From: Arthrobacter sp. zg-Y820
Lineage (GTDB): Bacteria; Actinomycetota; Actinomycetes; Actinomycetales; Micrococcaceae
Reading direction: 5' to 3'
DNA: 64,000 nt
Assembly (NCBI RefSeq): GCF_030142155.1
Contig: NZ_CP126247.1
Span: 186,001-250,000, forward strand
Positions 17,930-31,017 of this stretch are shown here, piece by piece; position 1 is the stretch's first letter; the number at the start of each line of letters is the position of its first letter. Below the pieces are notes generated by a model. The model made no database searches, was not told the origin of the DNA, and worked only from the letters and a program-made list of their open reading frames with translations. A program made the position numbers and the translations under genes.

Positions 17930-17950
17930 TCAATAGTGTGCCAAGTTTAT
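17930..17950 (+). promoter_or_regulatory. rRNA leader antitermination-like motif
   Basis: TTTGAGAACTCAATAGTGTG at about 17,931-17,940 and onward is the conserved actinobacterial pre-16S leader element (boxB/boxA-like hairpin plus motif). A close copy, TTTGAGAACTACATAGTG, stands at about 20,011 in the 16S-23S spacer, as expected for antitermination signals repeated before each large rRNA. Confidence 0.55.
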
Positions 17951-18089
17951 TGATACCAATTATTTTAATTGGTTGAACTGGTTCTTCCGCCCACCCCGTG
18001 GGTTGGGAGGACTTTTTTAGCTGGTTTCGAATTTAGTGCAGGACCGTGCAGCCAATTTTCCTTGGCTCCGGTGCTGTGTCTGTAACACA

Positions 18090-23320
<5,231 letters not shown>

Positions 23321-23599
23321 ACACCACAATCTGGGAGAACACGACTTCAAACGGTTCTCCAAAGTATAAAGGGTTGTGTTGATCATGCTGCTTGCGTCCA
23401 CTATGTGGTTCCCGGATAACAAACCCGTGAGGTTTGTCACCCCTGGAACCGGCACCACCGCACCCTTCATTCGGGGTGGGTGCCGTATAATTACAGTTAT
23501 AACTTCGCTATTGCAACACATTGTTTTTGATGGTGTGTTGTGTTGTGACCATTGATTTCCCCTCACCCAGGTTTGTTTATGGGTGGTGCGGGTGGAAGG

Positions 23600-23718
23600 G
23601 TTACGGCGGTCATAGCGTGGGGGAAACGCCCGGTCCCATTCCGAACCCGGAAGCTAAGACCCACAGCGCCGATGGTACTGCATCCGGGAGGATGTGGGAG
23701 AGTAGGTCACCGCCGGAC
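23600..23718 (+). rRNA. rrf: 5S ribosomal RNA
   Basis: About 119 nt. 5' GTTACGGCGGTCATAGCG and the 3' CACCGCCGGAC pair to form helix I. The internal CCCGGTCCCATTCCGAACCC and GATGGTACTGC blocks are standard for 5S. It ends the rRNA operon. Confidence 0.96.
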
Positions 23719-23754
23719 AATATTTACGGTTGAAAGACACCGGTTGTTCAGAGA

Positions 23755-23789
23755 GTAAGGCCCCGCCATTGGCGGGGCCTTACTTGTTT
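23755..23789 (+). terminator. rRNA operon terminator
   Basis: A perfect 13-bp stem (23,755-23,767 / 23,771-23,783) with a 3-nt loop is followed by TTGTTT, 36 nt after 5S. Confidence 0.85.
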
Positions 23790-23857
23790 AACACCTACTT
23801 GTTTAACCTGTGTGTTCCAGGCCCGCCGGCACCTCCCGGGCCCTGGCTCGTTTGCGC

Positions 23858-23914
23858 CGAGATGGCAGAAACTGCACGTCCCGGCCCCGGGAACAGCACT
23901 TACAGCCATCTCGC
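23858..23914. repeat. hairpin repeat, second copy (imperfect)
   Basis: The left arm begins CGAGATGGCAGAAACTGC (23,858) and the right arm is GCACTTACAGCCATCTCGCG, so the outer 9 bp and the CCCGG centre pair while the middle carries several mismatches. It shares GAGATGGCAG and GCCATCTCGCG with the copy at 3,671-3,730. Confidence 0.65.
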
Positions 23915-23943
23915 GAGAGATTGAGCACGTTCGCGCACCGAAC

Positions 23944-23998
23944 TGGCAGTAAGTGCCCGTCTGGAGGCCGGGAAGAGCACTTACTGCCATCTCGCGGG
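23944..23998. repeat. hairpin repeat, third copy
   Basis: TGGCAGTAAGTGC (23,944-23,956) pairs perfectly with GCACTTACTGCCA (23,977-23,989), and the right end continues CTCGCGGGGAGGGGAGG as beside the first copy. It lies 30 bp after the second copy. Confidence 0.65.
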
Positions 23999-24063
23999 GA
24001 GGGGAGGCCGTTGAACTGGTGACGCCCGGCGTGCAGTCCACCACGCTGGACTGTGTGTCCCGC

Positions 24064-24650
24064 ATGAGCATGAACCAGGCCTTCGCTCAACGGGTTAACT
24101 CCGGGCCGGACGTTGAGCGCACCGCATTCTTCAGTGATGCGGTCTTTGCCATTGCCATGACCTGCCGGCGGTGGACATCAAGGTTCCGCAGGTGCCGGGC
24201 GATGACCTGCGCCCCGCCGTCGTCGAGCAGCTTCCGGAATCCGCAGCCTACCTGCTGTCCTTTGTGGTGACGGCTGCCTACTGGCTCAGCCATCACCGCC
24301 TGTTCCGGCTGCTGTCCGGCTTTACCGTGGGCCTCCAGCGGCTGAACCTGACACTGCTCCTGTTTGTCGCTCTGACGGCTATGCCGCGGACATGATTGCC
24401 TTCTACGGTGACCGGGTGCTCGGTGTCGTCACCTACGCCGCGATATTGGGCTCATCGGGGTAGCCAATACGTCAATGTGGATCTGTGCCGGCTACCGGGG
24501 TTCCAGGACGACGTCCAACCCCAACTTCTGGCGTATGCCCGGACCCGCGTGGCGGTGACCCTGCAGTGTTCCTGCTATCCATTCCGATAGCCTTTCTGAG
24601 CCCGGCTGCCGCCACCTGCTTCCGGCCGCCATCGTCGTGGTTAATCTGGT
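24064..24650 (+). pseudogene. decayed TMEM175/DUF1211-like channel gene
   Basis: Three frames must be joined to read one protein. Frame one gives 'PDVERTAFFSDAVFAIAMT', the TM1 signature (RxxxFSD) of the bacterial TMEM175 potassium-channel family. A second frame continues 'MDIKVPQVPGDDLRPAVVEQLPESAAYLLSF' and 'VVTAAYWLSHHRLFRLL' to 'LNLTLLLFVALT' near 24,378. A third gives 'YAADMIAFYGDRVLG'. Later fragments include a last TM-like 'IPIAFLSPAAAT'. At least two frameshifts and further damage make this a pseudogene. It sits between the rRNA operon and tRNA-Ser. Confidence 0.75.
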
Positions 24651-24769
24651 GTTTTGGCTGCCGGGCAGGAGGGCTGCGGCGCCTGGCGAAACGAACCCCC
24701 AATCTCCCGATTCGTTGGATTAGCCCTGCATCGGGTAGTCTTATATCTGCTTCTTACGGAGCAATGCCT

Positions 24770-24854
24770 GGAGGATTCGCCTAGCGGCCTATGGCGCACG
24801 CCTGGAACGCGTGTTGGGTTAACGCCCTCGGGGGTTCAAATCCCCCATCCTCCG
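24770..24854 (+). tRNA. serT: tRNA-Ser (anticodon GGA)
   Basis: A class II tRNA of 85 nt with a long variable arm. Acceptor GGAGGAT (24,770-24,776) pairs with ATCCTCC (24,847-24,853), discriminator G. The anticodon loop is CTGGAAC, giving anticodon GGA. The T arm is GGGGGTTCAAATCCCCC. The CCA is not encoded. The symbol is by convention only. Confidence 0.95.
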
Positions 24855-24862
24855 CAATAGGG

Positions 24863-24896
24863 AAACACCCCGGTCTTCGGACCGGGGTGTTTCTCT
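24863..24896 (+). terminator. tRNA-Ser terminator with UUCG tetraloop
   Basis: A perfect 13-bp stem (24,863-24,875 / 24,880-24,892) closes a C(TTCG)G loop and is followed by a T-rich run. Confidence 0.85.
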
Positions 24897-24998
24897 TTGT
24901 CTGCGGCAACTGGCGGGCGGGGGCTGCTCTTGGCCGGTACGGATCTGCGCCGGCTGCGGAACCGCACGCCCGACTTGCAGCAGTAATCGACACCGGAC

Positions 24999-25310
24999 TC
25001 AGAAGCGTCCGGGTGGAACAGCATGGCCAGGTACGAGGCGCCGGCCACATCGCCGCAGCAGGTCTGCAAGGAAGTCCGGGGTGTTCAAGGCGGGTTCGTC
25101 CCAGAAGGCCGCATAGTCTTCTTCACTGATCACTGCGGGCACGGGTCCGACTGCGGACAGGCAAGTACGAGACGTCACGACGACGAAGCCCTCGGTCCGC
25201 GAGCCGGCGGCGGCCCGGCGGGTGGCGGTGTAGACGGCCACCCTGTAGCCGGCGACCAGGGCGATGACCGCAAAGATGCTCAGGAGGGTTACCAGAGCCG
25301 GCTTGAGCAG
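24999..25310 (-). CDS. possible small membrane protein in frame with the upstream PAP2 gene
   Basis: Downstream of the PAP2 stop (TAG at 25,338-25,340) the same frame stays open to a TGA at 24,999. It encodes a convincing TM segment, 'ALVTLLSIFAVIALVAGYRVAVY', then a soluble part with 'SRTEGFVVVTSRTCLSAVGPVPAVISEEDYAAFW'. No ATG, GTG or TTG precedes the TM segment. The first standard start (GTG 25,241) would delete it. A CTG at 25,310 has GGAG four bases upstream. It may be a CTG-started gene, a read-through extension, or a remnant; I cannot decide. Not assigned to a family. Confidence 0.35.
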   Translation of the reverse strand: MLKPALVTLLSIFAVIALVAGYRVAVYTATRRAAAGSRTEGFVVVTSRTCLSAVGPVPAVISEEDYAAFWDEPALNTPDFLADLLRRCGRRLVPGHAVPPGRF

Positions 25311-25337
25311 ATGCTCCGGCGCTTCCCGGGAGGCAGC

Positions 25338-26402
25338 CTACCGCACGGTCGAGACAAGCTCCGGCTCGACGTCGGGCACTGCAACCTTCTCCGCACGCCC
25401 GACTCCCACAGCCTTGGCGGCCAGCCACACCGACACGGCGCCGAGGGCCAGCCCGGCGACCACGTCCAAAACGTAATGCCAGCCGAAGTAGACCGTGGCC
25501 AGCGTGGTCAGGACAACGTAGACCCACATGATCCAGCGGGCCGCCCTGGGCAGGTGGGTCAGGTGCGCCACCAGTGCCGCCGTAAAGACGATCGAGGTGT
25601 GCAGGGAAGCGAAGGCCGCGATGCCGTGGACGGAGTCCGTGGCGAACGGATCGGCCAGCACCTCGACCCGGTTCTCGTACAGGGTGTCCTGCAGGCCCGA
25701 GACGGCGGTTTCTGGCAGGTCGCTGAACGGCGCGGCGTCGTGGTAGATCGGCCCCAGGGACGGCAGGGCGTAGTAGCTGAAGGTACCCAGAATCCAGTTA
25801 AAGGACAGGGCGGTGGCGTACCAGGCGCCGCGCTGCAGGTTATCGGACCACACCAGCGCTGCGGCGAGGGAGACGGGAACGAAGACCATAAAAAGCATGT
25901 AGACGCCGGAGAGCAGCTCCGCGCTGAAGCCGGTGCCCAGCAGGCTCTGCAGGACATCAGCGGGGTAGCTGCCGCCGGCCAGCCATTTGTCCGAGTCCTC
26001 CAGCAAGGCGTCCGTCAGGTGCTGCTGCAGGAAAGGCAGGAAGCTTTTGAGGTTCCGGTAGGACATGTAGGCGAGGTAGAACGTGATCAGTCCCGCCACT
26101 GCCACGGCCAGCCGGGGGCCGGACCACCGCGTCCGCAGCACATCGGACGCGGCGGCTCTCATCCCTCCCAGCTCCCGTCGCCGGGCCAGGACGCGGGGTA
26201 CGACGTCGGCGGCGATCATCAGCAGCACCATCAGCGGCAGCCGCACATAGCTGGGACCCAGGAAGCCTTCGGGGTCCCGCACGGGCAGGTCCGCCACGAA
26301 GGCAACAATGAGCATGAGGACGGTAAACGCCACGGAAATGAGGAGCGGAACCCCAAAGAGGCGGCGCCAGGCGGGACGGGCGAGCCCGGCTTCGATAGTC
26401 AT
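25338..26402 (-). CDS. PAP2-family membrane phosphatase / inositol phosphorylceramide synthase-like protein
   Basis: The 354-residue protein has about six TM segments. The C-terminal half has the PAP2 catalytic motifs 'FASLHTS' (C2, with the active His) and 'YFGWHYVLDVVAGLALG' (C3, His and Asp), and the C1 region is degenerate, as in the Aur1/PAP2_3 branch. Such enzymes act on lipid phosphates or transfer inositol phosphate at the membrane. Substrate not predictable. ATG at 26,402. It ends in TAG with an open frame continuing beyond it (see the next gene). Confidence 0.85.
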   Translation of the reverse strand: MTIEAGLARPAWRRLFGVPLLISVAFTVLMLIVAFVADLPVRDPEGFLGPSYVRLPLMVLLMIAADVVPRVLARRRELGGMRAAASDVLRTRWSGPRLAVAVAGLITFYLAYMSYRNLKSFLPFLQQHLTDALLEDSDKWLAGGSYPADVLQSLLGTGFSAELLSGVYMLFMVFVPVSLAAALVWSDNLQRGAWYATALSFNWILGTFSYYALPSLGPIYHDAAPFSDLPETAVSGLQDTLYENRVEVLADPFATDSVHGIAAFASLHTSIVFTAALVAHLTHLPRAARWIMWVYVVLTTLATVYFGWHYVLDVVAGLALGAVSVWLAAKAVGVGRAEKVAVPDVEPELVSTVR

Positions 26403-26587
26403 TCACCCTTTTTATCCCAAGATCTCCGCAGCGCCCGCACCGAAGACACCAATGGTCAGTATGCTTTCCATCACACCTTGCTGCGGCGGACTTCGCCGGC
26501 TTTTCAGCCGGGCCAGCGGGCGGCGCCGGAGGATTTGCAGAGCGGCCCACATCCTGCAGCATGGACCTGCGAAAAGGTACTGGGAGC

Positions 26588-27274
26588 CTAGTTGTTCAGG
26601 GCCTTGTCCAGCTGTTCCTGGATGGCGCTGTAGTCCACGGAATCCAGCGCGAGGACCTGGTTGTCGAGCACCAGTGACGGAGTACCCGGCAGCTGGAGGT
26701 CCTGGGAATCCTGCAGGTCCCTGGCCACCCGGTCCTTGATCGCGTCGGAGTTGTAGTCGGCGCGGAACTTCTCCGTGTCCAGGCCCAGGTCCCCGGCGTA
26801 GGAGACGAAGAGGTCCTCCACATCCGTCTGGTTCTTCCACTCCTCCTGATGCTCGAAGACGGCCGCGGCCATCTCTTCCAGCGCATCCTGTTCAGCCGCT
26901 GCCTCCACCGCCCGGGCCGAGGTCTCGGCATTCTGGTGCTTGGGGAGCGGGTAGTTGCGGACGAGGATGCGGACCTGGTCCCCGTAATCGTTCTTGGCCT
27001 GCTGGATCAGGGGATCCATCATGGCGCAGTACGGGCACTGGTAGTCGGTGAACAGAACCAGTGTCGCCTGCGGATCCGCGGGATCGGTGATGGCCCTGGC
27101 GTCCGCTGGAGCCACCTGATCCACGCGGTCGGCCGGGAGAGCGGTTGCTGCCGGTGCGCTGGCTGTTGTTTCCGGTGAGGCGGTCCCTTCCGTGGGTTCC
27201 GGACCCGCACAGGAGACCACGCTGCCGGTGGCCAGCAGCCCGGACATAACCAGGGCGAGGATGCTCTTGCGCAT
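26588..27274 (-). CDS. DsbA-like thiol-disulfide lipoprotein
   Basis: The 228-residue product has a signal peptide with lipobox 'GSVVSC' near residue 22 and a Thr/Ala/Pro linker. The DsbA-type thioredoxin domain carries the active site 'YQCPYCAMM' (CPYC) near residue 85. 'VRILVRNYPLPKHQNAETSARAVEAA' and the cis-Pro block 'LPGTPSLVLDNQVL' complete the fold. It should oxidise or isomerise disulfides of exported proteins on the outer face of the membrane. The ATG at 27,274 has GGAAGGA just upstream. It is divergent from the LysR gene. Confidence 0.92.
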   Translation of the reverse strand: MRKSILALVMSGLLATGSVVSCAGPEPTEGTASPETTASAPAATALPADRVDQVAPADARAITDPADPQATLVLFTDYQCPYCAMMDPLIQQAKNDYGDQVRILVRNYPLPKHQNAETSARAVEAAAEQDALEEMAAAVFEHQEEWKNQTDVEDLFVSYAGDLGLDTEKFRADYNSDAIKDRVARDLQDSQDLQLPGTPSLVLDNQVLALDSVDYSAIQEQLDKALNN

Positions 27275-27475
27275 AGTTCCTTCCGGTGAAGAGTCAGGGT
27301 TCGCGGTTCGGCGCGCTCTGCAGGCCTTCAACGGCGATGTCCGCCCGTGAGGCGATGGTTGCCACGGGTCGATGTCCGCCCGTGAGGCCCAGGCTGCGCC
27401 CACTATTTTCGATGCTCCCACCGGATCCGACCGTCCGGTAGCCTGCAATCCGGCATGGGTTTATATGCTTTTGAT

Positions 27476-28369
27476 ATGGCTCATGCGTGGCCGAACCTTC
27501 AGGTGCTGGAACTGTTCGTTGCCGTGGTGGACGAGGGCAGCGTGGCTTCCGGGGCGCGGAAACTGGGCATGGCCCAGTCCAATGCGAGCCGGTCTATTGC
27601 GGAATTGGAAGCGGATCTGAAGACTCCCCTGCTTGAACGCAGCCCGCGCGGTTCGGCACCCACTGCAATGGGACTCCTGCTGGCGGACTCGGCCCGAGAA
27701 CTGTTGGAGGCTGCGCGGCGCTTCAACAGTGTGGTGCGTACCGGCCGAAGCGGCGAGACGATGGAACTGAGTGTGGGTGCCAGCCTCACCATCGCGGACA
27801 TGCTGTTGCCGGCCTGGCTTGCCGAACTGAAGCGTCGGCTGCCGCATGCCCGTATTGACGTGCGGGTGGAGAACTCGGCGGCTGTCATCGAGGAGGTGCA
27901 GCGGGGCACCCTCCAGCTGGGGTTTGTGGAGACTCCGAATCTGCCGGTTCGAGTGAATGCCCTGGTGGTCCGTGAGGACGAACTGGTGGTGGTTGTTGAT
28001 CCGAACCACGAATGGGCCAACCGGACCCGGATCAGTTTGCAGGAACTGGCGGAAATCCCACTGGTGGTTCGGGAACCCGGGTCTGGTACCCGCGAGGCGC
28101 TGCAGGAAGTGCTTGCCGGGTACGACGTCGTCGAGCCGGCCCAGGTGCTCAGCAGCAATACTGCGGTGCGGGTTGCTGTCGCTGCCGGAGCCGGTCCTGC
28201 TGTGTTGAGTGAGCTGGTGGTGCGCGACCAGCTTGCCAGCGGTGAGCTGCTTCGGGTCCCCTTCGAAGGAGATGGAATCAGCCGACCCCTGACTGCCATT
28301 TGGTCCGGTCCGCGTCGGTTGACCGGAGTCGCGGCCGAGCTTGTGGCGGTGGCTGCCGGACGGGCGTAG
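27476..28369 (+). CDS. LysR family transcriptional regulator
   Basis: About 297 residues. The N-terminal winged helix reads 'NLQVLELFVAVVDEGSVASGARKLGMAQSNASRSIAELEADL'. The effector domain follows from about residue 95 ('MELSVGASLTIADMLLPAWLAELKRRLP', 'LQLGFVETPNLP', 'IPLVVREPGSGTREALQEVL'), resembling CysL/YeiE-type regulators. I chose the second ATG (27,476) over 27,455; neither has a good SD, and a TATATG box 8-14 nt before suggests a leaderless start. The target is unknown; the divergent DsbA-like gene is the obvious candidate. Confidence 0.88.
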   Translation: MAHAWPNLQVLELFVAVVDEGSVASGARKLGMAQSNASRSIAELEADLKTPLLERSPRGSAPTAMGLLLADSARELLEAARRFNSVVRTGRSGETMELSVGASLTIADMLLPAWLAELKRRLPHARIDVRVENSAAVIEEVQRGTLQLGFVETPNLPVRVNALVVREDELVVVVDPNHEWANRTRISLQELAEIPLVVREPGSGTREALQEVLAGYDVVEPAQVLSSNTAVRVAVAAGAGPAVLSELVVRDQLASGELLRVPFEGDGISRPLTAIWSGPRRLTGVAAELVAVAAGRA

Positions 28370-28371
28370 GT

Positions 28372-28971
28372 TCAATCCGGGGTCAGCCGCAGGGCCGGTT
28401 GAACGGTCTTACGCATCACTGTCTTGCTCTTGCCGATGTGGCGCTCGAACGTGAATCCCGCCTTCTCGAACATGGCCCGTGTGCCGTTATGAAGGAACGA
28501 GGATGATGTTCTCTTGCCGGGGGTGAGTTCGTTGGGGAATGAGATCACCTCACCTCCGCCTGCCTGTGCGATCAGCTCGAGCGCGCCGTCCAGTGCCTCC
28601 CGTGCCACACCGGAACGTCGATGGTCGCGGTCGACGAAGAAGCAGGTGATGCGCCACGGCGCTGGCTGGGTCTCGCCGGCGTCGTACTGCTTGCGGTGGT
28701 AGATCCCCGGCAGCTCGAGCGGACTGCCGTACTGGCACCATGCGATCGCGTCGTCGCCGTCGAAGACGAGTGCCGCGTGTGCTGCGCCTTCCGCCACGAG
28801 TCGCTGCTTGAAGGTCGGCCGGTCGTACTCGCTTTTGATGGTTCCCTCCGTGTCGCCGTGGAAATACGAGCAGTAGCACCCGCCCCAGACCCCGTTGTGT
28901 TTCTGCGCGAGTGCAAGCCATGCCGGAAACGTTCCCGGAGTGAGCGGTTTGATTACGTGCGGCATGGCCAT
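28372..28971 (-). CDS. GNAT family N-acetyltransferase
   Basis: The 199-residue protein opens 'IKPLTPGTFPAWLALAQKHNGVWGGCYCSYFH', with a 'GGCYC' Cys pair typical of a GNAT subgroup in actinobacteria. 'ITCFFVDRDHRRSGVAREALDGALE' contains the acetyl-CoA loop R-R-S-G-V-A. 'MFEKAGFTFERHIGKSKTVMRKTV' is the C-terminal block. Substrate unknown. It converges on the LysR gene with 2 bp between the stops. Confidence 0.88.
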   Translation of the reverse strand: MAMPHVIKPLTPGTFPAWLALAQKHNGVWGGCYCSYFHGDTEGTIKSEYDRPTFKQRLVAEGAAHAALVFDGDDAIAWCQYGSPLELPGIYHRKQYDAGETQPAPWRITCFFVDRDHRRSGVAREALDGALELIAQAGGGEVISFPNELTPGKRTSSSFLHNGTRAMFEKAGFTFERHIGKSKTVMRKTVQPALRLTPD

Positions 28972-28998
28972 GTCCGTCCTGTTACGAGTTCGAGAAGG

Positions 28999-29754
28999 TC
29001 AAGATTCAGCCTCCGCCGCAGGCATCTCGGCGACGCACAGGACCGCAGTGTTGCCGTCCTGGTCGGCAATCACCGTGAGCGACGGCGAACCGGTGTCATC
29101 CACGACGGTTCCCCCTGCGGCGACGGCGGCGTTAATTCGTTGCCCGGCCACCTCTGGCGCCACGTAGACCTCGACGTGGAACCGCTGACTGTCGTGCTCG
29201 TTGGCGTCGCCGAACCACAGGTTTGGTACCCGCCCCGTGGCGTCCCGGATCTCGTCGCTGGGCGACCCGTAGCCCTGCGCGTCTGGGTTACCTGTCAGCA
29301 GGGCTGCCCACACCGGGGCGATCGTCGCGGAGTTTGCGGTGTCGAGGCCGAGTTCGAGGACGCTGACCGATGCCGGTTCGGCGTCGATCTGGTGGTCGGC
29401 GGCGATCCCGGTGATCAGCCTGGCCAGATCGATATCCTGCCGGGTGACCCATTCGACGATGTGTTCGGTGCCTTCGCCGTCGCGGTAGACAGCGTCAGAG
29501 CTGACCAATTTGAGGTCGACGTACCCCTTGCCGATCGACACGCTCGGGTAGTGTCCAAGCGCATCGCCTGCCTCACCTACCGCGGTCACGAACCGTGCAC
29601 CTGTGCCGAAGTCATCGACCAGATACCGGGCGTGCAGTCCTTGGGCCAACTTGCGCCAATCGGTCAGCCCGGCCTCGGCGATCGCCTCACCCGACAGCAT
29701 GTCTCTGTTCCGTGATCTGATGCGTGATTCAGCTGCAGCGTTTGAGCTCGTCAT
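28999..29754 (-). CDS. pterin-4a-carbinolamine dehydratase-like / VOC fusion protein
   Basis: The 251-residue protein has two domains. Residues about 20-115 resemble pterin-4a-carbinolamine dehydratase: 'LSGEAIAEAGLTDWRKLAQGL', 'FVTAVGEAGDALGHYPSVSI', 'VEWVTRQDIDLARLI'. The typical catalytic E-x-x-H-H-P is replaced by 'GDALGHYP', so one His is missing. Residues about 125-250 are a VOC/glyoxalase-like domain ('LELGLDTANSATIAPVWAALLTG', 'RFHVEVYVAPEVAGQRINAAVAAGG'). Such fusions are known in actinobacteria and carry no proven activity. The ATG at 29,754 follows a GGAGG. The 299 bp upstream to 30,054 show no gene. Confidence 0.8.
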   Translation of the reverse strand: MTSSNAAAESRIRSRNRDMLSGEAIAEAGLTDWRKLAQGLHARYLVDDFGTGARFVTAVGEAGDALGHYPSVSIGKGYVDLKLVSSDAVYRDGEGTEHIVEWVTRQDIDLARLITGIAADHQIDAEPASVSVLELGLDTANSATIAPVWAALLTGNPDAQGYGSPSDEIRDATGRVPNLWFGDANEHDSQRFHVEVYVAPEVAGQRINAAVAAGGTVVDDTGSPSLTVIADQDGNTAVLCVAEMPAAEAES

Positions 29755-30053
29755 TTCTGAGTGCCTCCTGTGCGTGTGCGAACAGTAAATCCGACGTCGA
29801 ATGCATCTACAAGGAAAATCAGCCTTCGGTGTATTGGCGAAGGTCGCGGTTGACCTCTTATTGCGAAGGTGCGAGCACGACGACGGAGGTCGCTGAGGTG
29901 TTTGGCGGCGCAGGCTCTGCTGCGGACCGAGCTGATCACGTGGGGCGGCACGGACGGGGGCCTGCTTAGAACACCGATGGCCGGCCCACGGACGACCGGA
30001 ACTCCGACGGCCGGCAGGCCCACCGCCGGGCAGTTCTGACCGCGCGGCAGACC

Positions 30054-30995
30054 CTACTGTGCGGCGGAAAGACGCCTGATCCGTTCGCGGGCGGACCGTT
30101 CGCTTGGTCCCTGCGGGCCCAGTCCCAGCCGGATCACCCCCAGCACCAGTTTCACCGGCAGTCGCACCGGCACCGGGAAGGGGCCCAGCCGCGGCTCCTT
30201 CAAGCCCAGCATTTCCCGGTGCCGGGGTTCCAGCGACGCGACGGCGCCGGCGAACAGGACCCGGTAGCCGGCCAGCTGGGACCGCGGCAGCGGCGGCCGG
30301 CGCAGGAAGCCCACCGCCTCCCGGACATAGTCGCTGTGCCGCAGTTCGCCGTCGTACGCCGCCAGCTGTGCCCGCAGCTCGGCCTCGGACCGCGGCGGAT
30401 TGCCGATGCGCATCAGTTCCCCGGCCACCGCCCATTCGGAGACGTAAGCGTCCGGGCCGCCGGGAATCGGGCCGCCGAAGCGCTGATGCGAGCTGAGGAA
30501 CGCATCGGTGAAGGCCAGGTGCACCCAGCGCGCAATCTCCGGATCATTCGCCGAGTAGAGCCGTTCGACGCCGGCGGCGTCCTCGTAGGTGCCGTGGACC
30601 CGTTCGTGCAGCCGCAGCACCCAGTCGGAACCGGACTTCGCCGCCGCCGTGTCCCCGTAGGTGACGGTGAAGATCCAGCGGATGGTGCCGGCCAGCCGGC
30701 CCAGCGGATCCTCCTTGTAGTCGGAGAAGTCGTGGACCCCGGCCATGGCGCCCGGATGCAGGGCCTGCAGCAGCAGGGCGCGGATGCCGGCGATGATCGG
30801 CGTCATCGACCCGTGCACCGCCCAGACGGCGGACTCCGGACCATAGAACCCGGTGTCTTCACCCTTGGCCAGATCCAGTTCCCACTGCGGAATTTCGGCG
30901 GCGTTGTTGCTGAACGTCCCGATCAGCTGCCGGCGCCAGGTCTCCAGGATTCTTAACACTCCACCAGTGTCCTGTGCCGGGCGCCGGCGCGCCAC
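30054..30995 (-). CDS. oxygenase MpaB family protein (DUF2236)
   Basis: The 313-residue protein matches the DUF2236/MpaB family, related to the b-type-haem latex-clearing oxygenases: 'GPESAVWAVHGSMTPIIAGIRALLLQALHPGAMAGVHDFSDY' with the conserved His residues, 'RWIFTVTYGD', 'VHLAFTDAFLSSHQRFGGP', and 'LRHSDYVREAVGFL'. Probably haem-binding; substrate unknown. The GTG at 30,995 lies only 22 nt after the jetC stop in the same direction, so it may be co-transcribed with jetABC, in the place jetD normally occupies. Confidence 0.85.
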   Translation of the reverse strand: MARRRPAQDTGGVLRILETWRRQLIGTFSNNAAEIPQWELDLAKGEDTGFYGPESAVWAVHGSMTPIIAGIRALLLQALHPGAMAGVHDFSDYKEDPLGRLAGTIRWIFTVTYGDTAAAKSGSDWVLRLHERVHGTYEDAAGVERLYSANDPEIARWVHLAFTDAFLSSHQRFGGPIPGGPDAYVSEWAVAGELMRIGNPPRSEAELRAQLAAYDGELRHSDYVREAVGFLRRPPLPRSQLAGYRVLFAGAVASLEPRHREMLGLKEPRLGPFPVPVRLPVKLVLGVIRLGLGPQGPSERSARERIRRLSAAQ

Positions 30996-31017
30996 CGCTT
31001 TCGCAGCGGAGCAATTC

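Noticed and set aside
25023..26591. 522-codon + strand open frame opposite the PAP2 gene
   Set aside because: It is rich in Gly/His/Gln with no motif, while the minus strand encodes TM segments and PAP2 motifs.
30054..30995. Considered as jetD
   Set aside because: The residues match the DUF2236/MpaB family, not DUF3322/DUF2220, and no TOPRIM-like motif is present.
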